Source of the DNA: RGIG1934 sp045122895
GTDB lineage: Bacteria > Bacillota > Clostridia > Lachnospirales > Lachnospiraceae
Direction: 5' to 3'
Length of the DNA stretch: 25,548 bases
Assembly: GCA_045122895.1 (NCBI GenBank)
Contig: JBGVIE010000003.1
Span: 1 to 25,548, forward strand
Shown here one piece after another: positions 16,372 through 23,724 of the stretch. The stretch's first letter is position 1; each line of letters opens with the position of its first letter. The translations under genes were made by a program, and so were the position numbers. The notes beneath the pieces are model-generated. The model saw only the letters and a list, made by a program, of their open reading frames with translations. It did not search any database and was not told the DNA's origin.

Positions 16372-16899
16372 ATGGAAAATTTAGAAAAAATTGAATTAAT
16401 CAGAGAGAAAACAGGAGTTACTTACGAGGAAGCAAAGCAGGCACTGGAGGCAAGCGAATACGATACTTTGGAGGCTATCGTATATCTTGAAAGACTTGGA
16501 AAGATTAAAGAAAACAAAAGTGCAACATACTCCACAGGTGCAAACACATCAGAAGAATTTAAGTCAGCACAAAGAGAATATGAGACTAATTCAAAGACAG
16601 CAGGGGATATTCTTAACAGTTTTTTAGCCTGGTGTGGAAAAGTAGTTAAAAAGGGATGCGAAACCACTTTTGAAGTAACCAGATACAATAACAGGATCAT
16701 CTCGGTTCCTGTAATAGTATTAGTGGTATGTTTAGTACTTGCATTCTGGGTTACATTACCACTTTTGATAATCGGATTGTTCTTTGATTGCAAGTACAGA
16801 TTCATCGGTGTTGAGAAAACAGAAATTGATTTAAATGGTATGTGCGAAAAAGCATCACAGACCTGTGAAAACATTAAAGATGACATCAAGAATAAATAA
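16372..16899 (+). CDS. UBA-like plus DUF4342-like membrane protein
   Basis: A 175-residue protein. Residues 1-45 form a UBA-like three-helix domain (IREKTGVTYEEAKQALEASE then YDTLEAIVYLERLG, the pattern also seen in EF-Ts and NAC). A polar linker (46-75) follows, then a DUF4342-like segment with a hydrophobic stretch (about 105-140, VPVIVLVVCLVLAFWVTLPLLI) that could be one long or two short membrane helices, and a polar C-terminus with several cysteines. Function of the family is unknown. ATG 16372 is taken because AAAGGATGA precedes it and an earlier TTG (16309) would read through the structured leader. A conventional two-component pair follows 61 bp downstream, suggesting an envelope-stress or accessory-sensor role, by position only. 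Confidence 0.8.
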   Translation: MENLEKIELIREKTGVTYEEAKQALEASEYDTLEAIVYLERLGKIKENKSATYSTGANTSEEFKSAQREYETNSKTAGDILNSFLAWCGKVVKKGCETTFEVTRYNNRIISVPVIVLVVCLVLAFWVTLPLLIIGLFFDCKYRFIGVEKTEIDLNGMCEKASQTCENIKDDIKNK

Positions 16900-16906
16900 T
16901 AACATT

Positions 16907-16930
16907 TAAGGGGGAAGCGATTCCTCCTTA
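16907..16930 (+). terminator. Hairpin between the DUF4342-like gene and the response regulator
   Basis: TAAGGGGGAA (16907-16916) pairs with TTCCTCCTTA (16921-16930), 10 bp with one G-U, closed by a GCGA tetraloop of the GNRA type. The downstream sequence ATTGTTGT is only partly U-rich, so it may be a weak terminator or attenuator reducing read-through into the two-component genes, or an mRNA-stabilising hairpin. Confidence 0.5.
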
Positions 16931-16960
16931 TTGTTGTATAAGAAAGAAGGAAATGAGTTT

Positions 16961-17641
16961 ATGGCAGATAAAATACTTATTGTGGAAGATGAGACGAAAA
17001 TAGCCAGATTTATTGAGTTGGAACTAAAGCATGAAGGTTATGAGGTAGACAAAAGCTTTGACGGGCGAGACGGTCTTGAGAAAATATTGTCAGGGGATTT
17101 TTCGTTAATAGTACTGGATGTTATGTTGCCGATGCTTAATGGGATTGAGGTGCTTAGACGTGTTAGAAAAGAAAGTGATGTACCAATTATTCTGTTGACG
17201 GCAAGAGATGCAGTTATGGATAAAGTTGCAGGTCTTGATGCGGGAGCAGACGATTACCTTACAAAGCCATTTGCAATTGAGGAATTGCTGGCAAGGATTC
17301 GAGTTGCTCTTAAGAAAAGAACAAAGACGGAGACTATAACCAACAAAATTGAGATAAAGGGTGTATGTCTTGATACAGACAGGCATGAGGTAACAGTAAA
17401 CGGAGAGATTGTGGAGCTTACAAATAGAGAATTCGTGTTGCTTCACACACTTATGACGAATAAAAATATTGTGCTTAACAGAGAAAAATTGATTAACGAA
17501 GTATGCGGATATGATTATATTGGGGAGACTAATGTAATCGACGTATATGTACGGTACATACGAACTAAAATAGATGATAAATATGGTATAAAACTTATAA
17601 GCACAATAAGAGGCGTTGGATATTCAATAAAGGAAGATTAA
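16961..17641 (+). CDS. OmpR-family response regulator
   Basis: Conventional two-component regulator of 226 residues. The receiver (1-118) has the acidic pair Glu9-Asp10 (IVEDE), phosphoacceptor Asp53 (VLDVMLPMLNG), Thr in LLTARD and Lys in LTKPF. The winged-helix DNA-binding domain (about 130-225) has LTNREFVLLHTLM and the recognition region NVIDVYVRYIRTKID. ATG 16961 is used; AGAAGG lies 10 nt upstream. An upstream TTG extension would start next to the hairpin and lacks support. The cognate kinase begins 12 bp downstream. Unlike the regulator at 10630, every phosphorylation residue is intact. Regulon unknown; ArlR/CssR-like in overall type. Confidence 0.96.
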   Translation: MADKILIVEDETKIARFIELELKHEGYEVDKSFDGRDGLEKILSGDFSLIVLDVMLPMLNGIEVLRRVRKESDVPIILLTARDAVMDKVAGLDAGADDYLTKPFAIEELLARIRVALKKRTKTETITNKIEIKGVCLDTDRHEVTVNGEIVELTNREFVLLHTLMTNKNIVLNREKLINEVCGYDYIGETNVIDVYVRYIRTKIDDKYGIKLISTIRGVGYSIKED

Positions 17642-17653
17642 CAGGTAATCAAT

Positions 17654-18799
17654 ATGAATGGAAATAAGAAAATGAGCTCAATTGCGAGGAAAATTAATTC
17701 CTATTACTGGTATGACAAGTTCGCGTCATATCTTGCAATTGACATACTTATGATACTTACAGGCATAGCCGTATTTGTTAATTTTGATAATGAAGAAGTA
17801 GAAGCTATGATAAAAATTGCACTGAGGGGATTTTCATTAATTATCTTATTTCAAATTATATCCCTTATCGTAGCTTTATTTGGCGCGAGAAGAATCAGAA
17901 GAACTATGAGACCGCTTAATGAGCTTGCACAGAAGGCAGAGCAGATAAGCAGGTATTCCTTTGATCCAAATACAAAGTTTAAGAATCTTGAAAGTGCAAT
18001 TGAGAATTTTTCACCTGAATTACCAGGCTCAAAGATATCAACAGGCGATAAAGATTTAAAGAGTATAGAAGTTGCAATCAATAACATGCTCAACCATATG
18101 CGGGAGAGTCAAAAACAACAGTCAAGATTTGTAAGTGATGCCTCTCATGAACTTAGAACACCAATAGCGGTAATTCAGGGATATGTAAATATGCTTGACA
18201 GATGGGGAAAGGAGGATGAGAGTGTTCTTGAGGAATCAATAGAAGCATTAAAGCATGAATCAGAGCATATGAAGGAGCTGGTAGAACAGTTACTTTTTCT
18301 TGCAAGAGGTGATAGTGGCAGAAATACACTTAACAAAGCAGATATGAATCTGTATCAGGTCATGAATGAAGTGTTTGAGGAGTCACTTATGATAGATGAA
18401 AAGCATACCTATAAATTCTCCGGTAATGAAAATGGAGAATACCGGTTAGTTGGAGATGTGGCTATGATAAAACAGTCTGCAAGAATTTTTGTACAGAATG
18501 CGGCGAAGTATTCAAAAGAAGGAGACGTAATACAGATTAAGGTACAAGAGGACGAAGAGAGTGTATCGTATGTGATTCAGGATGAAGGAATAGGCATGAA
18601 GGAGAATGAGGTAAATCATATTTTTGAAAGATTTTACAGGTCTGACGAAGCCAGAAATGGAGAGAATGGCGGCAGCGGACTTGGACTGTCCATAGCAAAA
18701 TGGATTATTGATGCACATAATGGCGTGGTGGATGTTTTATCAGTAAGCGGGATTGGAACAAGGTTTACAGTTAAGTTTTTCAAGAAACAAATATCATAG
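17654..18799 (+). CDS. Two-component sensor histidine kinase
   Basis: A 381-residue membrane kinase paired with the preceding regulator. Two hydrophobic helices (about 23-45 and 56-78) are separated by only ~10 residues, so there is almost no extracytoplasmic sensor; such kinases usually sense within the membrane or through an accessory membrane protein. A HAMP-like linker follows, then HisKA with FVSDASHELRTPIAVIQGY, the N box (ARIFVQNAAKYS), G1 DEGIGM, F box (FERFYRSDEA) and G2 GGSGLGLSIAKW. ATG 17654 has a weak AGGT RBS and is tightly spaced behind the regulator, fitting translational coupling. The UBA/DUF4342-like protein upstream is a candidate accessory factor, by position only. Confidence 0.95.
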   Translation: MNGNKKMSSIARKINSYYWYDKFASYLAIDILMILTGIAVFVNFDNEEVEAMIKIALRGFSLIILFQIISLIVALFGARRIRRTMRPLNELAQKAEQISRYSFDPNTKFKNLESAIENFSPELPGSKISTGDKDLKSIEVAINNMLNHMRESQKQQSRFVSDASHELRTPIAVIQGYVNMLDRWGKEDESVLEESIEALKHESEHMKELVEQLLFLARGDSGRNTLNKADMNLYQVMNEVFEESLMIDEKHTYKFSGNENGEYRLVGDVAMIKQSARIFVQNAAKYSKEGDVIQIKVQEDEESVSYVIQDEGIGMKENEVNHIFERFYRSDEARNGENGGSGLGLSIAKWIIDAHNGVVDVLSVSGIGTRFTVKFFKKQIS

Positions 18800-18823
18800 A
18801 GTATAGTACAATTTTATTATATG

Positions 18824-18832
18824 TGATATGAT
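18824..18832 (+). promoter_or_regulatory. Possible extended -10 promoter for the serine acetyltransferase gene
   Basis: TGA directly followed by TATGAT (18827-18832) forms an extended -10 element. No good -35 is seen 17-18 bp upstream. The predicted start (~18839) would leave about 20 nt of leader containing the RBS GGAGG. I see no T-box or S-box leader, so cysteine control at RNA level is not evident. Confidence 0.35.
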
Positions 18833-18858
18833 AAGGGAAAAATCTGGAGGATGAGAAA

Positions 18859-19734
18859 GTGAGAATTGATGATATAGTTAATTTGATTTTGGATGACTAT
18901 GAAGGCGAAAGAACAATAAACAAAATTGATATATATAATCAGCCGGACAAGGAAGCGATAGCCAATGTTATAAATAAGCTTATGAAGATACTTTACCCGG
19001 GGTATTACAGTGACAAAGTATATAAGATTTACAGCTTAAAGAATAATATGTCTGCAACGATAGAAGATGTAATTTTTCATCTTAATAAACAGATAGCCAT
19101 AGTTCTTAAGTATTGTGAGGTCTATCCCGATATGAGTGAAGCAGAACTTGATGATATGGCAAAGGAATTATCAATGAAATTTATGGAAAAAATCCCTGAA
19201 ATAAGAGCTGTGCTTGAAACAGATGTGGAAGCAGCATATGAAGGAGATCCTGCAGCGAGCAGCAAAGATGAGATAATACTGTCATATCCGGGATTGTATG
19301 CCATATCGATTTATCGTATAGCGCACGAGCTTCACAAGCTAAGAATACCGATGATTCCAAGAATTATGACTGAGCATGCACACAGCATAACAGGAATAGA
19401 TATTCACCCGGGGGCAACAATCGGAAAGTATTTCTTTATTGACCACGGAACCGGAATTGTAATCGGTGAGACTACGATTATAGGGGAACACGTCAAGATT
19501 TACCAGGGCGTTACTCTTGGTGGTATATCTACAAGAGGCGGGCAGCAGCTTAAGGGTAAGAAGAGACACCCCACAATTGGAAACAATGTAACTATTTATT
19601 CCGGGGCATCTATTCTGGGAGGCGACACAGTTATTGGTGATGGTGTTGTAGTTGGAGGTAATACATTCATCACTAAGTCAATAGATGAGGGAAAGACTGT
19701 TACGGCAAAGGCACAGGAGTTGTCATACAAGTAG
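18859..19734 (+). CDS. cysE: Serine O-acetyltransferase
   Basis: Transfers acetyl from acetyl-CoA to L-serine, giving O-acetylserine for cysteine synthesis in the cytoplasm. The N-terminal 165 residues are helical, as in the long EpsC/CysE-type enzymes. The C-terminal left-handed beta-helix carries the hexapeptide repeats and the active-site block GIDIHPGATIG...FFIDHGTGIVIGET, with Asp181, His183 and His196 matching the catalytic Asp/His positions. GVTLGG and the KRHPTIGNNVTI turn are also conserved. At 291 residues it is full length and has no obvious Ile-ending tail for cysteine synthase binding (it ends SYK). GTG 18859 is chosen because GGAGG sits 8 nt upstream. No cysK in the window. The pseudogenised ABC transporter starts 10 bp after its stop. 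Confidence 0.95.
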   Translation: MRIDDIVNLILDDYEGERTINKIDIYNQPDKEAIANVINKLMKILYPGYYSDKVYKIYSLKNNMSATIEDVIFHLNKQIAIVLKYCEVYPDMSEAELDDMAKELSMKFMEKIPEIRAVLETDVEAAYEGDPAASSKDEIILSYPGLYAISIYRIAHELHKLRIPMIPRIMTEHAHSITGIDIHPGATIGKYFFIDHGTGIVIGETTIIGEHVKIYQGVTLGGISTRGGQQLKGKKRHPTIGNNVTIYSGASILGGDTVIGDGVVVGGNTFITKSIDEGKTVTAKAQELSYK

Positions 19735-19744
19735 GAGGAAGTTT

Positions 19745-20254
19745 ATGGATGCAATAGTTGCAAAGGGACTAAATAAAAGCTATGGCAGGGCAAGAGGAAT
19801 TATTGACCTTGATTTGTCGGTAAAAGAAGGAGAGATATTTGGCTTCATAGGTCCAAACGGTGCAGGAAAAAGCACAACGATTAGGACACTTTTAGGTTTA
19901 ATTAAAGCAGATAGCGGTAAGGGTGAGATTTTAGGATATGACATTGTGAAATATAAGGAGCAAATCTTATCTCTGATTGGTTATATGCCCGGGGAGATGA
20001 ATTTTTACGCAGGTATGCGTGTGAAGGACATAATTAAGATGTCAGCAGAATTATACAAGGTTGATTGTGATGAGGAAGCGAAACGTCTCTGTGAATTATT
20101 TGAACTTGATGTGAATAAAAGAGTTGATGAGCTGTCTCTTGGCAACAAGAAAAAGGTTGGTATTGTGTGTGCATTCCAGCATAAGCCAAAGCTTTATATA
20201 CTTGATGAACCCACAAGCGGTCTTGATCCTCTTATGCAAAAGCGTTTTTATTGA
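19745..20254 (+). pseudogene. Truncated ABC transporter ATP-binding protein
   Basis: The first 169 residues of an ABC-2-type exporter ATPase: Walker A GPNGAGKST (about 36-44), Q-loop region IGYMPGEMNFY, signature ELSLGNKKK, Walker B LYILDEPTSGLD. Translation stops eight residues after Walker B (MQKRFY then TGA), so the H-loop (SSH...) and the whole C-terminal region expected in a ~280-300-residue protein are absent. From 20245, in another frame, the sequence continues directly as the middle of an ABC-2 permease. The simplest reading is a deletion joining the ATPase to the permease. AGGAGGAAG before ATG 19745 is a good RBS, so a truncated polypeptide may still be made. Assembly or sequencing error cannot be excluded. 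Confidence 0.85.
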
Positions 20255-20718
20255 CACATCCTATTAGCAGAACAAGAATTGTATTGGAGAAACTTATTTC
20301 GATGCTTCTTCAGATTTTGTTTTTGAACATCATTTGTGCGACAAGCTCCTATATAGCTTTTGTGGCAATTGGAGAGAATGTTGATTTAAAGACTTTTGTG
20401 TTATTTCATCTGGCTTTCTTTATTATGCAATGTGAAGTGGCTGCAATCTGTTTTGGAATATCAGCGTGTTTAAAGAGAGGAAATATCGGAATAGGCATCG
20501 GGATTGCTACTTTTAGTTATGTGTTAAACATAGTAGCGAATATATCAGATAAGGTTAAGTTCTTAAAGTTCGTAACTCCGTTTGGGTACACAGAACCGGC
20601 AGATATTATTACAGAGGTGGCTTTAGATATGGAGAAAGTAATGATAGGACTTTGCGTGATGGTACTTATGATAATATTCGCTTTTATATATTATAACAGG
20701 AAGGATATTAATGCGTAG
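20245..20718 (+). pseudogene. C-terminal remnant of an ABC-2 permease
   Basis: This frame opens without a start codon or RBS at the deletion junction and encodes about 157 residues resembling the second half of an ABC-2 exporter permease: FLLTHPISRTRIVLEKLISM, a motif normally in the middle of such permeases, followed by about four hydrophobic helices (LQILFLNIICATSSYIAFV, FHLAFFIMQCEVAAICFG, IGIGIATFSYVLNIVA, VMIGLCVMVLMIIFAFIYY). The N-terminal ~100 residues with the first membrane helices are missing. Frame and codon use are otherwise undisturbed, so the deletion looks fairly recent. It ends 8 bp before the structured element at 20727. Not expected to be functional. Confidence 0.85.
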
Positions 20719-20726
20719 AAAGTAAT

Positions 20727-20864
20727 GGAGACAGTATGAAAAATCGCGCTGATGCGCCGATTTTGCATACAGCTAATTGAGACGGAGCCTCAATTAGCCC
20801 TGATCGCAGAAGAGAAATCGCCTGCGCGAATTTCTCTTCGCGGTGTCTCCGCAAAATAATTTGC
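20727..20864. other. Three-armed cloverleaf-like structured element plus adjacent hairpin
   Basis: Closing stem GGAGACA (20727-20733) / TGTCTCC (20844-20850) encloses three hairpins. Arm 1, 20734-20770: about 15 bp with one mismatch and one bulge, loop TGAT. Arm 2, 20772-20798: perfect 10-bp GCTAATTGAG/CTCAATTAGC, loop ACGGAGC. Arm 3, 20805-20842: 3+10+3 bp with single A bulges, core GAAGAGAAAT/ATTTCTCTTC, loop CTGC. The only unpaired joints are A20771, six bases 20799-20804 and G20843. A fourth hairpin GCAAA/TTTGC (20851-20864) follows directly. It is richer in GC than its surroundings and has no coding capacity. It lies between the permease remnant and the RBS of the secreted protein. It could be a structured leader or small RNA, or a dispersed palindromic repeat; I recognise no named family. 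Confidence 0.75.
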
Positions 20865-20884
20865 TCCGACATAGGAGGTTAGTT

Positions 20885-23638
20885 ATGAAAAGAGTATTTG
20901 CAAAAATTATGTTAATTCCTGCGGTGTGTATGACGCTTATTACATGTTTTGGCACTGCATGCGACACGATATCTGTGGAAGGGGCTACAACAAAGTCTAT
21001 TAATTCTGTAGGAACTTTCCACGACAATAGTTATGATGGAGTGCCTCTTGACAAGATGGGTACTACAAAGGATGATTCAAAGAAAAACCTAATTCATGAC
21101 TACAAGGTGGTTAAAGGAAAAGTAGTAGACACTGTGACGGGAAAGACGGTGAAGGGACTTAAGGTGTGTTCCAAAAATTCTAAATATTTTGTCGGTGATA
21201 ATACTACAAGAATAGCTTTAAGTGATAACTGGGATGAGACAATTGAGGCTGTTATTGATTATGACGAGAAGAAGCTTAGTGGTGATTATCCGGTCTTTAA
21301 TACATATATTCCATCCTGGATAGAACCGGCAGCAAATGCGTCCTTTAATCTTCAATTTAACAATGGAGTTTATAACCTGAAGTTTGAACGTGCAGCAGTT
21401 GATCCGTATCAGAGCCATTACATAACTGTCGATTCAAATTTTTTGCGAAAAGATGGAATGTACGTGTATGAAAAGCTGCCAAAGGGCGATGTGTTTGTAG
21501 CTGTAGCTACGGATTATACTAACAAAAAAAGTTATACCAGAATAAATGGAACTGCCACAAATGTTAAGCTTGAGACAAAAAGTGATGCGTATAAGTATTA
21601 CAGGTATGCTCTTCACGAGATGGTTGTCACTTCGAATCACAAAATAAAAGAGTTAAAGATTTATTCAGGAGTTCGAAATGCAAAACAGCTTAAGGCAGAT
21701 TATAAGAGAACAGGCATAGCCTCTACTGTATCACAAAAAGCAACAGGAACAGACGGAATTGTGGACCTAGGCTGTAGTATAGCCTGGAAAACTAATGCTT
21801 CAGGAACTCTTGTGCAGCAGGATTTTTCAAATAAAAAAGCGGGAGTCTATACGATAAAGGATTCAAAGGGCAAAACAAAGGTTATCGGAATAGCAAATTA
21901 CAAAGCAATTCCTGACAAAAGGGTTTCTAACAAAGGATATAAATCAGTTCATATTACAAATAAAAGAAAGACAATTTATGTGGGAAAAGAATATCCACTT
22001 ACAGCTTTTCCGTATCCAATGAAGAGTACGTCCGGTTCAAACAGTGATTACGATATAGTATGGTCATCAAGCGATAAGAGTGTGGTGACGGTAATAGACG
22101 GATTAATTATTGCAAAAAAAGCCGGAAAAGCTAAAATTACTGCAACACTGCGTGGAACAAAGATTAGTGATTCTTTTACAATTCAGGTAAAAAAGCCTCC
22201 TGTTGTAAAGAAAAAAGTATATAATGTTCCGACGAATTTTAGAACCAGTGACGGATACAGATTTTCAGAGAAGAATTATGAAGGTACTTTAAAAGCTATT
22301 TTTGGTGCGATAACATATGCTAAAAAGAAAGGTTACAATTATGTTGTTTTCCCTAAGATGAAATTTTACGCAAGCGCGTATACTACAGGGCTTCACTATT
22401 ATGTTCCAAGCAATATGACGATAGTATTTCCAAAAGGCTCACAGCTTCATATGATGTATCCTAAGAATCTTCCGAATAATGTCAGTGCATCAGATGCGAC
22501 GAAGTGTGAATTTCATATTTTTGAATTTGGTGTGCCATACAATGATTATAAAAACAGATGTGAAAATTCGCATCTTATAATCGACAAGTATTATGGAGAG
22601 AGGTACGAGGAGTACAAAGCGAAGGGCTCGGTAAATGAGGATAAATATATTGAAGAGTATCGTTTTGCCCAGTTTGGACGTAAGGCATATAATTGCTCTG
22701 TTCAGATAAGAAGGGCAAATTATGCAGCAGGATATTTTATAACAGCCGATGGAACTTCATCAGATGTGGAAGGCAAGGATGGTATTATCAGATATTGCGA
22801 TATGGTAAAAGGACGCCTTAACAGTAAAGGAAAACTGGTGAAAAATTCTTATTGGATCAGTACTAAAAGACTTATAAAGATTCCTTCAAAGATAAAAAGG
22901 GACGGCTATTTTATGGCGGCAGGACAGAAGGAAAATCATTATGGAAGATATTGGTACTGGAGCAATGCAACTGCATGTATGTATGATATATACTGGTACA
23001 ACAGCAAAAAGAAGCTTATCAAAGCTGATACGTGGCAGGGAGTAGGAGATTATTACAGTATTCCTAAAGATGCAGTATATTACAAGATTTCTTTTAATCA
23101 AAGGAGTCTGCCAAAATCACAGACAGGAAGTCCTACAACTTCAGCCTGGATGAAAATGTATGACTGTGGTGCGGCGAAGGATTGTGAAATAAAAAATACA
23201 AATCTTTATCACAGTGCTACAGGACTTTTCTCTGTAGTAGGTGAAACAGATGGATTATTTATTCATAATAATTATGTACCGGCAAACGGAGAGAAACCGG
23301 CGGATGCAAGACTCGGTGACTTTGAGGATGGATGGCTTGCGATGCGTCACAGTGTTGTATCTAACAATGTGATGGACAAGGGTGAGTATGCTTCAGGAGG
23401 GTATAATAATTTTATGCACACCAATTTCTTTGGCAACGAGGTATATACAAAGACCTGTGATGTGGATGGGCATATAATTAATAATAGAGGAATAGCTTTT
23501 CTGTGTGCTGACAGATACAGCATCAATTTCTATTACAACAAAGTAAGAGCAGGGAGTATATGCTTTAAAGACAGACCAAGTATGGAATGTACTGGAAATA
23601 TTCACAAAAATTACAATAGATATGATTTGGATTACTAA
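20885..23638 (+). CDS. Large secreted beta-helix protein with Ig-like (Big_2) domain
   Basis: A 917-residue exported protein. Residues 1-34 look like a signal peptide (KR, then a hydrophobic core IMLIPAVCMTLITCFG); the Cys at 26 lacks a good lipobox. Residues 60-340 form beta-rich modules starting with a carboxypeptidase-regulatory-like segment (VVKGKVVDTVTGKTVKGLKV). Residues about 352-436 are a Big_2 Ig-like domain (WSSSDKSVVTV, AGKAKITATL). From about 445 a right-handed parallel beta-helix fold is likely (SNMTIVFPKGSQL, then late turns such as CEIKNTNLYHSATGLF, GLFIHNNYV, SVVSNNVMD). Residues about 642-740 look like an inserted carbohydrate-binding-like beta-sandwich (YWISTKRLIKIPSKI ... 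YYSIPKDAVYYKISFN). Such folds are common in polysaccharide lyases, glycosidases and phage-tail-like binders; no catalytic set could be assigned. No LPXTG or SLH anchor. ATG 20885 follows AGGAGG; monocistronic. Confidence 0.85.
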   Translation: MKRVFAKIMLIPAVCMTLITCFGTACDTISVEGATTKSINSVGTFHDNSYDGVPLDKMGTTKDDSKKNLIHDYKVVKGKVVDTVTGKTVKGLKVCSKNSKYFVGDNTTRIALSDNWDETIEAVIDYDEKKLSGDYPVFNTYIPSWIEPAANASFNLQFNNGVYNLKFERAAVDPYQSHYITVDSNFLRKDGMYVYEKLPKGDVFVAVATDYTNKKSYTRINGTATNVKLETKSDAYKYYRYALHEMVVTSNHKIKELKIYSGVRNAKQLKADYKRTGIASTVSQKATGTDGIVDLGCSIAWKTNASGTLVQQDFSNKKAGVYTIKDSKGKTKVIGIANYKAIPDKRVSNKGYKSVHITNKRKTIYVGKEYPLTAFPYPMKSTSGSNSDYDIVWSSSDKSVVTVIDGLIIAKKAGKAKITATLRGTKISDSFTIQVKKPPVVKKKVYNVPTNFRTSDGYRFSEKNYEGTLKAIFGAITYAKKKGYNYVVFPKMKFYASAYTTGLHYYVPSNMTIVFPKGSQLHMMYPKNLPNNVSASDATKCEFHIFEFGVPYNDYKNRCENSHLIIDKYYGERYEEYKAKGSVNEDKYIEEYRFAQFGRKAYNCSVQIRRANYAAGYFITADGTSSDVEGKDGIIRYCDMVKGRLNSKGKLVKNSYWISTKRLIKIPSKIKRDGYFMAAGQKENHYGRYWYWSNATACMYDIYWYNSKKKLIKADTWQGVGDYYSIPKDAVYYKISFNQRSLPKSQTGSPTTSAWMKMYDCGAAKDCEIKNTNLYHSATGLFSVVGETDGLFIHNNYVPANGEKPADARLGDFEDGWLAMRHSVVSNNVMDKGEYASGGYNNFMHTNFFGNEVYTKTCDVDGHIINNRGIAFLCADRYSINFYYNKVRAGSICFKDRPSMECTGNIHKNYNRYDLDY

Positions 23639-23651
23639 ATATTTGCGTTGA

Positions 23652-23680
23652 TTGACAATAATATTTGTATGGTATAAAAT
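23652..23680 (+). promoter_or_regulatory. Promoter of the flavin reductase-rubrerythrin fusion gene
   Basis: Consensus TTGACA (23652-23657) and TAAAAT (23675-23680) at 17-bp spacing (TATAAA two bases earlier is an alternative -10). The start near 23687 leaves a ~38-nt leader. The leader holds a small ATAC/GTAT symmetry but nothing matching a PerR or Rex consensus that I can recognise. Confidence 0.75.
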
Positions 23681-23724
23681 ATTAATACATTGTATATCCT
23701 ATAAGAGAAAGGGGAAGTGGTTAT

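Noticed and set aside
18800..18858. Cysteine- or methionine-responsive riboswitch/T-box before cysE
   Set aside because: The gap is only 59 bp, too short for such leaders, and shows no stem or T-box motif.
20727..20864. Cloverleaf element as a tRNA
   Set aside because: Arm lengths and loops do not fit: no anticodon or T-loop sequence, no 7-bp acceptor with CCA context, and arms are far too long.
20905..20965. Lipoprotein signal for the secreted beta-helix protein
   Set aside because: Cys26 is preceded by GTA rather than a Leu-x-(Ala/Gly) lipobox, so a standard secretion signal is preferred.
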